A stretch of DNA of 64,000 nucleotides from Myxococcales bacterium (lineage in GTDB: Bacteria > Myxococcota_A > Polyangia > Polyangiales > Houyiibacteriaceae): positions 100,259-164,258 of the forward strand of contig JAOTVB010000008.1 in the NCBI GenBank assembly GCA_029863605.1, read 5' to 3'. A program made the translations under genes and the position numbers. Below the pieces are notes generated by a model. That model saw only the letters and a program-made list of their open reading frames with translations. It ran no database searches and was not told the DNA's origin. Positions 1-7,689 of this stretch are shown piece by piece (the stretch's first letter is position 1; the number at the start of each line of letters is the position of its first letter).

Positions 1-1301
1 GTCTTCTCGGGGTCTTTTGAGAGATTCATCCGAAAAGGGACGACCGAACGAATGAGCCAAAGCTTTCGACGGGTCGTGCTCATGTTCGTGAAGGCGTAGA
101 TCACTGCCCGCCTGGGTCGATAGCTGGCAACGAGCTGACCGAATTGCCCGCGCCGTGTCATCACGACGATAGCGCGCGCGCCGAGCGAATCCGCAAGCCT
201 GCAAGCTCCTTGCGCGATGTGACCGCGTTGTGTGGTAGGGGGCGGACGTTCGAGATAGAAATCGAGCCCAGGCCCTTCCTCGATGCGTCGCGCGATCTTG
301 TCGAGAACTTCGACGCACCGAACGGGGTACTGCCCGGATGCTGTTTCGCCGCTGAGCATGATCGCATCGGCCTGCTCATAGACCGCATTGGCCACGTCGG
401 TCACTTCCGCTCGAGTTGGGAGCGGATTTTCGATCATCGATTCGAGCAGATGAGTGGCCACGATGATCGGCTTTCCGGCTATCGCGCAAAGCCTCACCAT
501 CTCTCGTTGCAAAACGGGCAGCTCCTCGAAGGCAACCTCGACGCCTAGATCGCCGCGCGCCACCATGATGCCATCGGCCTCCTTGAGGATCGCATCGAAG
601 TTGTCGACGCCCTCCTGATTCTCGATCTTGGCGATCAATCGTTGATGCCCGCCCACTTCCTCGACGATCTGCCGAACCTCCAAGACGTCTTGGACGCCCC
701 GGACGAATGACAGAGCAATGAAGTCCACGTCCTGCTCGATCGCAAAGGCGATGTCGTCACGATCCTTCTTGGTGATCGAAGGCAGGTTGACCCGAACGCC
801 GGGAAGATTGACGTGCTTGCGGGAGCCCAGCGTGCCGCCATCGAGAACCCGGCATTTGAGGCGATGCTCCGAGACCTCAAGCACCTCGAGGTTGATGAGA
901 CCGTTATCGACCGTGACTCGCTCGCCGACCTCGAGGTCCTTGACGAGGTCTTGATAGTTGACGTGAACGCTCCGTTCTTCGGCGTCGTCGGCAAGAACCG
1001 TGAAGTAGAAAACGTCCCCCGCGGCGAGGTCGAGGCTCTTGGCGAGCTCCCCGGTACGAATCTCCGGACCTTGAAGGTCCATCAAGATGGAGATCGGATG
1101 GGGTAACTTCTTGTTGAGGCTCTTGAGATTGCGGATCACCTGCAAGTGTGACGCGTGGTCGCCGTGCGACATGTTCAATCGAGCGAGGTTCATCCCGGCG
1201 CCCGCAAGCGCCGAGAGCGCGTCCCATGATCGCGTGGCGGGTCCGATTGTGCATACGATCTTGGTCAGACGCGGCTGCGGTCGCTCGGCAGGGGGCTCCA
1301 T
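1..1301 (-). CDS. pyk: Pyruvate kinase, C-terminus cut by window edge
   Basis: Converts phosphoenolpyruvate and ADP to pyruvate and ATP in the last step of glycolysis. Reading the minus strand from the ATG at 1301 gives 433 residues with no stop before the left edge, so the last 40 or so residues lie outside. Visible family landmarks are 'CTIGPAT' near residue 17, 'ARLNMSHG' (R41, substrate binding) near 40, '[11 protein letters not shown]' near 74, the metal and catalytic segment 'IAKIENQEG', '[10 protein letters not shown]', and '[11 protein letters not shown]'. The helix usually written ATQMLESM reads 'ATHLLESM'. No strong ribosome binding site precedes the ATG, but the start fits the family N-terminus. 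The gene is divergent from nothing in view; its 5' end faces the 3' end of the protease gene at 1324. Confidence 0.95.
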   Translation of the reverse strand, partial: MEPPAERPQPRLTKIVCTIGPATRSWDALSALAGAGMNLARLNMSHGDHASHLQVIRNLKSLNKKLPHPISILMDLQGPEIRTGELAKSLDLAAGDVFYFTVLADDAEERSVHVNYQDLVKDLEVGERVTVDNGLINLEVLEVSEHRLKCRVLDGGTLGSRKHVNLPGVRVNLPSITKKDRDDIAFAIEQDVDFIALSFVRGVQDVLEVRQIVEEVGGHQRLIAKIENQEGVDNFDAILKEADGIMVARGDLGVEVAFEELPVLQREMVRLCAIAGKPIIVATHLLESMIENPLPTRAEVTDVANAVYEQADAIMLSGETASGQYPVRCVEVLDKIARRIEEGPGLDFYLERPPPTTQRGHIAQGACRLADSLGARAIVVMTRRGQFGQLVASYRPRRAVIYAFTNMSTTRRKLWLIRSVVPFRMNLSKDPEK

Positions 1302-1323
1302 CGTTGGGCGAAGCCTACCCCGG

Positions 1324-2400
1324 TCATCTGTTGGGCGCCCCCGCAAAGCGACGTTGGATCCAGATCAGCCCGACGAACAGAAGGAACGCCGGTAGCGCGC
1401 CGCCGACCTTGGATCGGGACGCTTCACAGGAGCGGATTCCATGGAGCTTGGCACTTGCCGGCGCGGTATAGGTCTCGGCGCCCGGCGGTCGAAACGCGAT
1501 CGGTTCGGTGTCGGGAAGAAGACGAGGTGCGAAACGATCGCCTGCCGTTTGCGCAATCCACGGAAGATACGCAGAGAGCAACGTGTAGACGCCACCATCA
1601 CCGCAATCGCGGTTCACGTCGGAGCGGCCCCTCGATACCAGTCCTAGTAGAAAATCGCCGTACTCCGTGGGCATGTAGAACGGGCCACCGGAATCGCCGT
1701 AGCAAGAGTCGCCCATTTGATCGGGCCGCCGCGTGAGAAGCTCTTGTGGGCCCAGGATATCGATGATGGCGTCAGAAATGTAGAGCTCGCCCGACAAGTC
1801 TTCCTCGACATCATAGACACCGTAGCCTGCCACGAAGCCTAGGTCGCCGTGTCGAACGAGCTTGTCCATCTCGGTGCGCGAAAGCATTGGAGCGTTGGGA
1901 ATCCCATCGAAGGCGGTCGACAGAAAGAGCAGCGCGATATCGTTTGGTGAACCGATCCCTCCCTTTCCGGCGCCAGCACGACTTCGGCCCATGATGAAGT
2001 CGTGGTTGTACTCCTGGTGCACCCTTATCTCCGAGACGGCACGAATCATGCTGCCGTCGACCGAAGAGCTCGACAGATGACCTGCAATGACACGGAGCGA
2101 GCTGGGCGTAGCGGGATGGACGATCCCGGGCTCCGGCTCGGTCACTGCGCAGTGGGCTGCTGTGGCGACCATGAGCGGTGAAATCAAAGCACCTGAGCAA
2201 AAGCCCGATGTTGCGCCGGTCCGCCGGATCTCAACGGTAGCGAAAATCTGTTCAGTTGTAGCTGCCCATCCCCCGACGATCGCCGCGCTCGTCGAGCGCA
2301 CTTCGGCCTCGAGCTCGACGCCCGCGCCAGGGTCGCCGCACGCCGTCAAAGCACAAAAAAGGGGCGTAAGGAGAGCCTTGTGTGTCTTTGATAGAAACAT
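1324..2400 (-). CDS. Trypsin-like serine protease (S1) lipoprotein with MYXO-CTERM-like tail
   Basis: A 358-residue chymotrypsin-fold protease. The N-terminus is a lipoprotein signal (lipobox 'LTAC', C21). 'IVGG' at 41-44 marks the activation site of S1 proteases. The triad is visible as H83 in 'TAAHC', D154 in 'NDIALL' and S237 in 'GDSGGP'; D231, six residues before the serine, predicts trypsin-like cleavage after Arg or Lys. The C-terminus has a Cys (325), a hydrophobic stretch '[12 protein letters not shown]' and then 'RR', which resembles the MYXO-CTERM sorting signal of myxobacterial surface proteins. Having both a lipobox and such a tail is unusual. Transcribed alone on the minus strand; the substrate is unknown. 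Confidence 0.93.
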   Translation of the reverse strand: MFLSKTHKALLTPLFCALTACGDPGAGVELEAEVRSTSAAIVGGWAATTEQIFATVEIRRTGATSGFCSGALISPLMVATAAHCAVTEPEPGIVHPATPSSLRVIAGHLSSSSVDGSMIRAVSEIRVHQEYNHDFIMGRSRAGAGKGGIGSPNDIALLFLSTAFDGIPNAPMLSRTEMDKLVRHGDLGFVAGYGVYDVEEDLSGELYISDAIIDILGPQELLTRRPDQMGDSCYGDSGGPFYMPTEYGDFLLGLVSRGRSDVNRDCGDGGVYTLLSAYLPWIAQTAGDRFAPRLLPDTEPIAFRPPGAETYTAPASAKLHGIRSCEASRSKVGGALPAFLLFVGLIWIQRRFAGAPNR

Positions 2401-2561
2401 GGGGCAAGGTAGGTGGATGTATCATGGCCGCTCCGGGGTTACTAGAAGGGAGCTTTGTTCGCGCGCCCACAAATGACCTTTCGGTGAGGTGGCAAACTTT
2501 TGCGGCGCGGAAAACTTGGTTCATGGACCGCGCGGACCGAGAGTCGTCTTGGGGGGATGAC

Positions 2562-3167
2562 ATGAGCCGTCGCGCGCGCCGCAAAGAGGAAACACTACGC
2601 CGTATCGAAGAGGTAGGTTGGGGGCTGTTTACGACCCAAGGGTACGAAGCTACCTCCACGCGCGAGATAGCCGACGCCGCGGATATCGCTGCCGGAACGC
2701 TCTTCAACTACTTCCCGGAAAAGCGCAGCCTGCTCATTCACCTGATGCAACGGCAGATCGACGACGCAGCAAACAGTGCTTTTGAAACGATGGAAGCATC
2801 GTCGCTCGAGGAGCAACTCACTTACGTATTCTCTGCGTTGACCCGATGCTACGCACGCGAGCGCCGGTTGAGCCGAGTGTTCATCAAGGAGCTCTTGTTT
2901 ACGGACGGAAGCCAACGCGCCGATACGACAGCATGGACTTTCGGGCTCGTCAGCCGGGTTGCGGGGCTCATTGGACAGGCCAAACGTAGGGGTGAGCTGG
3001 ACTCGTCCGTCGATGCGATGGACGCTGCACAGCAGGTTTTCAGCATGCACTACTTCGGCATGGTCACGTGGCTTGGCGGCACGATCCCTTCGCGAACAGC
3101 GCAAGAAAAGCAATTTCAGACGGCGCTAAGCTTGCTGTTCCGCGGCATCCGACGAACCGCGGCTTAG
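2562..3167 (+). CDS. TetR/AcrR family transcriptional regulator
   Basis: A 201-residue DNA-binding repressor type. The N-terminal helix-turn-helix shows the family pattern 'RIEEVGWGLFTTQGYEATSTREIADAADIAAGTLFNYFPEK' in pieces: 'GYEATSTREIA', then 'AGTLFNYFPEK' as the recognition helix. The rest is an alpha-helical ligand-binding domain with no recognisable ligand. The reading frame stays open upstream to 2382, but the ATG at 2562 is chosen because a GGGGGGA Shine-Dalgarno lies just ahead and the protein then has family length. Its last 42 bases overlap the 3' end of the convergent hydrolase gene, so the two transcripts are antisense at their ends. Regulation of that hydrolase is plausible but unproven. 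Confidence 0.92.
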   Translation: MSRRARRKEETLRRIEEVGWGLFTTQGYEATSTREIADAADIAAGTLFNYFPEKRSLLIHLMQRQIDDAANSAFETMEASSLEEQLTYVFSALTRCYARERRLSRVFIKELLFTDGSQRADTTAWTFGLVSRVAGLIGQAKRRGELDSSVDAMDAAQQVFSMHYFGMVTWLGGTIPSRTAQEKQFQTALSLLFRGIRRTAA

Positions 3168-4061
3168 ACGGTTGTTGACGTCGCGAACGGCCGCGGCGAT
3201 CTCGTCTGGCACCTCCTCTTGAAGGAAGTGGCCCGCCTGTGTCTCCGTTAGCGGGGGATCGCCGAGAAGAGCTTTCGTACGTTTGAGCGCGCGCGCCAGC
3301 ACGGGATCGCGTCGGCCCCAAACCATCGCCTTGGGGCCGTTGAAAGTCCGAACGAGCTCAGCACACTCCTCGAGCGCGGGTATCGAGGTATGACCTGGGC
3401 GGTCGACCGCCATCCGCGCGGTTGCAAGGGGCGCAACCCGATCGCGAAAACGCCGAAGCGGATAGCGATAGGCTCGAGCGACGTTACCGCGAATGGTGGA
3501 CTTGTCCCCTTGAGCGAGATGCAGGGCCGCCTGGGGGAGCGGCAACACGCGGAACACGAAGTCACTCACCAAGGGTAGCTGCGAGAATCGGTGAAACGCC
3601 GTCGGCTTGAAGCCTGGCGGCGGCGCATCGAGCACCGTGTTCAGCACGACCATCCCTGCCAGTCGCTCTGGTCGCGCGACGAAAGGATGTGTCCCGATGG
3701 GTCCGCCCCAGTCCTGAACCACGAGGATCACTTCGCGAAGATCGAGCTGGTCGATCAGCGACCCGAGCCACCGACTGTGATTTCTGACGGTATGCGCAGA
3801 GAACTGTCTCGGCTTATCGCTGAAGCCGAAGCCGATGAGGTCTGGCATGATCACCCGAAACCCTTGCCCCTGAAGGCTCAAGGCGACCTTGCGATAGAGA
3901 AACCCCCAGGTGGGATTCCCGTGCACCATGAGCACCGGCCGGCCCCGGCCCGTCTCCATCACGTGCATGTGAAGTCCGTCATCGACAGCAACCCGATACC
4001 GGGTAAACGGAACCTCAGACGCGATCCATTGGGGAAGCTCGGGTGCGGGGAGTCGTTCCAC
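3126..4061 (-). CDS. Alpha/beta hydrolase of haloalkane dehalogenase type
   Basis: A 311-residue alpha/beta-hydrolase. 'VHGNPTW' at 46-52 forms the oxyanion/halide site, and the nucleophile elbow is 'VVQDWGGP' with Asp117 rather than Ser. Asp252 ('GRRDPV') and His278 ('AGHF') complete the triad. An Asp nucleophile followed by Trp118, together with Asn49, is the signature of haloalkane dehalogenases, which cleave carbon-halogen bonds hydrolytically; epoxide hydrolases also use Asp but normally have different cap residues. The start is a GTG at 4061 just before the conserved N-terminal strand. The 3' end overlaps the TetR gene by 42 bases. The substrate cannot be told from sequence. Confidence 0.88.
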   Translation of the reverse strand: MERLPAPELPQWIASEVPFTRYRVAVDDGLHMHVMETGRGRPVLMVHGNPTWGFLYRKVALSLQGQGFRVIMPDLIGFGFSDKPRQFSAHTVRNHSRWLGSLIDQLDLREVILVVQDWGGPIGTHPFVARPERLAGMVVLNTVLDAPPPGFKPTAFHRFSQLPLVSDFVFRVLPLPQAALHLAQGDKSTIRGNVARAYRYPLRRFRDRVAPLATARMAVDRPGHTSIPALEECAELVRTFNGPKAMVWGRRDPVLARALKRTKALLGDPPLTETQAGHFLQEEVPDEIAAAVRDVNNRLSRGSSDAAEQQA

Positions 4062-4113
4062 GCGGTCGAGGGTACCGCCTTGACAGTGCCAGCGCTAGTG
4101 GCGGCGGTGGCGT

Positions 4114-5127
4114 TTAGGGCGCTTCCACGATCGCTTGGACTCGCTCGAGAAGCTGCTTCGAGTAGAGCCGGCCCACGAGCGAGTCGCGTGCCCGGCGCGC
4201 CGTGGCCTCCCATGCGCCTCGAAACGGTGCCATGTCGACGACTTCCAGGCGCTTGGCCAAGGCACGGCTAGCATCGTCATCGAGCTTGCGCCCGATTCGC
4301 ATGAACTTGGCCTCAGTATCGTTCGCTGTATCGCGAATGTAGCGTTGGGCGGCTTCGGGAAGAGCCTCGAGGCGGTCCTTCTTGATGATGAATGCACCGA
4401 CCACGACCCCACTCGCAGGTTTGCTCATCGTCTTGAGGGCCGCATGCCACTGGAATCCGAGCACGCCGATAGAGGACGAAATCACCGTATCGATCATGTT
4501 GGTTTGAAGACCGGGATATACCTCCGGAACTCCGAGAACGACGCCGTTGGCCCCGGCAGCTTCGATGAACGCCTTCATCGTATATGAATCTCGCCACACC
4601 CAGGGCCTCACGCCCCGAAGATCGGCCGGGCGCTCGAGCCGGTGCTTGGAGAATAGACGCACCCGCCCTGCATCACCCCAGGCGATGAGCTCGTAGCCAG
4701 CTTCATCGAACAGTTGCGACAACTCGGGTCGCAAGCGTTCGCGAACCCGGTCGAGCTCGCTGTAGCTCGTGATCAGCCCTGGGGACTCGAGAACGAGCAC
4801 TTGTCGCACCACGGCGCCGAGCCCAGCCGTTGTGAGGAGTGCCCCGTCCAACTGGCCTGCCCGTATCTTGCGAACGACGGTCCTTTCGTCTCCTGCGACG
4901 CCGCCTGCGTACATACGAACCGACACCTGACCGTTGGTGCGTTCGGCAAGCTCGCGCCGAAAGTTTTGGTATTCCCTGCCTGTCGGTGACGCGGCCGGGG
5001 CGAGCGTGGCAATGCGCAGAACATAGGCCGGCTCAGCCCGGGCTGCTGGAATCCACACATCAGCGGTGATGAGCAGAGCGAAAACGAGCAAAACGAGCAT
5101 TCTATCCGTGACGTGAGTGCATTCCAT
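4114..5127 (-). CDS. TRAP transporter substrate-binding protein (DctP family)
   Basis: A 337-residue periplasmic solute receptor of the tripartite ATP-independent transporters, which normally captures carboxylates for a DctQ/DctM membrane complex. A signal peptide ('MLVLLVFALLITADVW' core, cleavage after 'ARA') is followed by 'LRIATLAPAASPTGRE', and 'DLRGVRPWV' plus 'GVPEVYPGLQTNMID' match the binding-domain landmarks of DctP. The ATG at 5127 is preferred to the one at 5100 because GAGGG sits 7 bases upstream; it overlaps the end of the VTT gene by 26 bases, which suggests translational coupling. No DctQ or DctM gene is in the window, so it may work with a distant permease or in a different role. 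Confidence 0.87.
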   Translation of the reverse strand: MECTHVTDRMLVLLVFALLITADVWIPAARAEPAYVLRIATLAPAASPTGREYQNFRRELAERTNGQVSVRMYAGGVAGDERTVVRKIRAGQLDGALLTTAGLGAVVRQVLVLESPGLITSYSELDRVRERLRPELSQLFDEAGYELIAWGDAGRVRLFSKHRLERPADLRGVRPWVWRDSYTMKAFIEAAGANGVVLGVPEVYPGLQTNMIDTVISSSIGVLGFQWHAALKTMSKPASGVVVGAFIIKKDRLEALPEAAQRYIRDTANDTEAKFMRIGRKLDDDASRALAKRLEVVDMAPFRGAWEATARRARDSLVGRLYSKQLLERVQAIVEAP

Positions 5128-5800
5128 CGACTGCCCTCGACCTCCATTTGCGAAGAATGACTATGCTGATAGCAGCGATTACGACGGCGGCTACCACGAG
5201 CAATGGGCCAATCTGGTCCCATGGCCAACTCGAAACGGGGTGCGCGTCGAGCCATGCGCTCATGCGGATGCCGAGCAGAGTCGTCAGCAACGTGAATGGC
5301 GCCACTCCGAGGATCGTCCCGACGATGAAAGGCCCGACCTTAACGCGCGAGACTCCGAGTGCATACTGGACCGTGGGGGTCGTGTAGAAGACTAGCCGCA
5401 ACAGCAGCACGGTCACGAACCCGCGGGCATGCAGACGGTCGTCAAACCGACGCACGCGTCCGGGAAGCCGCTTTTGTACCCAGTCCCTCGCAACGAAGCG
5501 GGCGATCGCGAAAGAGAAAGCACCAGTGCCTACGGTGCCGATCCAGTTCAGAAGGAAAGCATCCGTCGGGCTCCAGATCAAAGGAGCGCTGAGCAAGAAG
5601 AAGAGCCCATTGACTCCGAAGGGTTGCAGGCACGAATAGGCCACTACGAAAAGCACGCCCCCCCAACCTCCGGCGTTTCGGATCCAAACCCGCATCGCCT
5701 CGGGGTCGACCTTTTCATAGCCTTCGGTTGCGTAGAACCAAGCAATGAGGCTGACGACGACGGCAACCAGAGCGATCTTCAGTAAGCTTCCGCGGTCCAC
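5102..5800 (-). CDS. TVP38/TMEM64 family (VTT domain) membrane protein
   Basis: A 232-residue inner-membrane protein. There is a TM segment at residues 7-25, then 'PFGVNGLFFLLSAPLIW' and 'IGTVGTGAFSFAIARFVARDW', the VTT-domain pattern with the G-x-x-x-G stretch and the arginine-rich end, followed by two more hydrophobic helices. VTT/DedA proteins are linked to lipid scrambling and membrane homeostasis in well-studied cases. The start is GTG at 5800; an ATG 10 bases upstream is out of frame. It is the first gene of a two-gene minus-strand operon with the TRAP binding protein. Confidence 0.88.
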   Translation of the reverse strand: MDRGSLLKIALVAVVVSLIAWFYATEGYEKVDPEAMRVWIRNAGGWGGVLFVVAYSCLQPFGVNGLFFLLSAPLIWSPTDAFLLNWIGTVGTGAFSFAIARFVARDWVQKRLPGRVRRFDDRLHARGFVTVLLLRLVFYTTPTVQYALGVSRVKVGPFIVGTILGVAPFTLLTTLLGIRMSAWLDAHPVSSWPWDQIGPLLVVAAVVIAAISIVILRKWRSRAVDGMHSRHG

Positions 5801-5912
5801 GCTGGGTCATGCTAACCCAGAGCCACCGCCGTCGGCCCCCAGACTCGCCATCGCCCGGATCTGCTTCGAAAATGGGGCTAGCTGTCCTGTTTGGTTATAG
5901 TTCGCCCGGGGG

Positions 5913-7685
5913 ATGAACATCGCGAAATCACTTCCGAGGCAGTGGCCTTTGATGGCCTGCGTTGGGCTCGTGATCGTGGCCTATGCGCGTGCACCCTTCG
6001 GCGGGTTCGTGTGGGACGACGTTCACCTGATCCTCCGTGATCCGCGACTTCAGTCCTGGTCGAGCATCGTCGACGTGGTCAGCTCGTCGTTCTGGTCGGG
6101 GTCTTCTCTGACGATCAACGAGTTCTATGCGGCCGTCTATCGCCCAGTGGTCAGCGCAGCTTACCTAGTCGAAATGCAGATCTTTGGCGCGAGCCCAATC
6201 GGGTTTCACGTCGTAAATATCGTGTTGCACGTCGCTTGCACGGTTCTGTGCATTCGATGGATCGCGCAGCGCATTCCTTCTGCACCTCCACTCGCCGTCT
6301 TTTTCGGCGGCATGCTGTTTGCGGTGCACCCGAGTCGCGTGGAAACCGTCGGGTGGATCTCCGGCTGTGTCGACCTGTGGATGGTGTTCTGGATTCTGCT
6401 TGGCCTTCGAGCTTGGGAGAGCCGACGCAGCGTGCTAGCTGGGGTGCTGTTCGCCCTGGCGCTGTTGTCGAAAGAAGTCGCGGTGGTAGTGCCGCTGCTG
6501 CTGCTCACCGATCACTTCCTCCTTAGACGGGCCACGCGCATCTGGAAGCCATGGTCGATCGCGACTGCGATCATTGCGGCGGCCTTTGTTTTCCGTGTCT
6601 GGCAGGTTCCCCTTGTGGCTGCCGGCAGGCCGGGATGGGCGGAGATGCCCGAGCGCGTGCTTTCGACGCTCGGCTTTTTCGTGCAGCGCGTCGCGTTTCC
6701 ATGGCCGCAGACCGTTCATCCAGCGGCCCGAGCGTACGACGAAGTTGGCAACGAGATTTTCGCACCATCGGCTGTCGCGCTAGGCGTACTGGCCGTGTTT
6801 TGCGCTGCGGCTTTGGCGTTCTTAGTGTGGCGGGGAAGGGCAAGACACCGACCTTGGCTGGCCGACTCGCTCTGGTTCTTCGTCCCGCTTCTTCCGACGC
6901 TTAACTTTCTCGATATCGATGCCGTCGCACGAGCCTCCGATCGGTTTCTCTACTGGCCACTGATGGGCGTTTGTGCGCTCGCAGCGCGCGCGGTCACTCG
7001 AGTCATCCGGCTCAACGCAACAATGCACAGCGCAATGTCAGGGCTCGCCGCGGGAACATCCGTGCTTTTCATCCTGGCGACCGCAGTTCACGTGAGTCAC
7101 TTCAAGACCGACTACACTCTTTGGGCTCACGAATACGAGGTGGACCAAAGCAATACCGAGGCGCTCTGGGCGCTCGCCGGAATCGCAAAGTACGAAGGGC
7201 TCTCGGAAAGCGCTCATCAGCTGTGTACCGAGGGGTTCCAGGCTGCCGACCGCAAGCGGTATCAATGGACCGCAATTCGATTCGCGCTCTGCCAGTTGGA
7301 AACCTCGCTCGACCTGGCAACTCCAAACGACCCCGAGACCATCGTCTATGTGCGTGGGGTGTACGACGAGCTGATGGACAAATCACTGCTATCGGCTGAC
7401 CGCGGGTCCTTGATGTTCAACATTCACGTTACGAGCGAGACCATCCGGAAGCGGTTGATGGCCGACCCCAACAGTGTCGCCCTTCCAAGGGCACGCGCTC
7501 ATCTGGCGTCGGGCAATACCGACCAAGCGATCGTACAGCTCGAGCAGATCACGAAGTCCTACCCGGCGGCGAAGGCGGGTTGGCGCATGCTGATCGCGGC
7601 ATACCGAGCAGCAGGTGAAGACAACCGAGCTGTCGCGGCCGCGGACCAGGCCCGCCTGCTCTTTGGAGAGGAGCTAGCGGAGTAG
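5913..7685 (+). CDS. TMTC-like multi-spanning glycosyltransferase (GT-C fold), first copy
   Basis: A 590-residue membrane protein. The first lumenal/periplasmic loop carries 'FVWDDV' (residues 27-32), the acidic motif used by GT-C polyprenyl-phosphate mannosyltransferases, followed by 'YRPVV' and 'HPSRVETVGWISG', the pattern of TMTC/DUF1736 proteins. About nine to eleven hydrophobic helices follow, and the last 180 residues are alpha-helical and TPR-like ('ARAHLASGNTDQAIVQLEQI'). It probably transfers a sugar from a polyprenyl carrier to an exported protein or glycan. The ATG has GGGGG directly upstream. The next gene starts 4 bases after its stop and encodes a paralogue. The acceptor is unknown. 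Confidence 0.85.
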   Translation: MNIAKSLPRQWPLMACVGLVIVAYARAPFGGFVWDDVHLILRDPRLQSWSSIVDVVSSSFWSGSSLTINEFYAAVYRPVVSAAYLVEMQIFGASPIGFHVVNIVLHVACTVLCIRWIAQRIPSAPPLAVFFGGMLFAVHPSRVETVGWISGCVDLWMVFWILLGLRAWESRRSVLAGVLFALALLSKEVAVVVPLLLLTDHFLLRRATRIWKPWSIATAIIAAAFVFRVWQVPLVAAGRPGWAEMPERVLSTLGFFVQRVAFPWPQTVHPAARAYDEVGNEIFAPSAVALGVLAVFCAAALAFLVWRGRARHRPWLADSLWFFVPLLPTLNFLDIDAVARASDRFLYWPLMGVCALAARAVTRVIRLNATMHSAMSGLAAGTSVLFILATAVHVSHFKTDYTLWAHEYEVDQSNTEALWALAGIAKYEGLSESAHQLCTEGFQAADRKRYQWTAIRFALCQLETSLDLATPNDPETIVYVRGVYDELMDKSLLSADRGSLMFNIHVTSETIRKRLMADPNSVALPRARAHLASGNTDQAIVQLEQITKSYPAAKAGWRMLIAAYRAAGEDNRAVAAADQARLLFGEELAE

Positions 7686-7689
7686 AACG

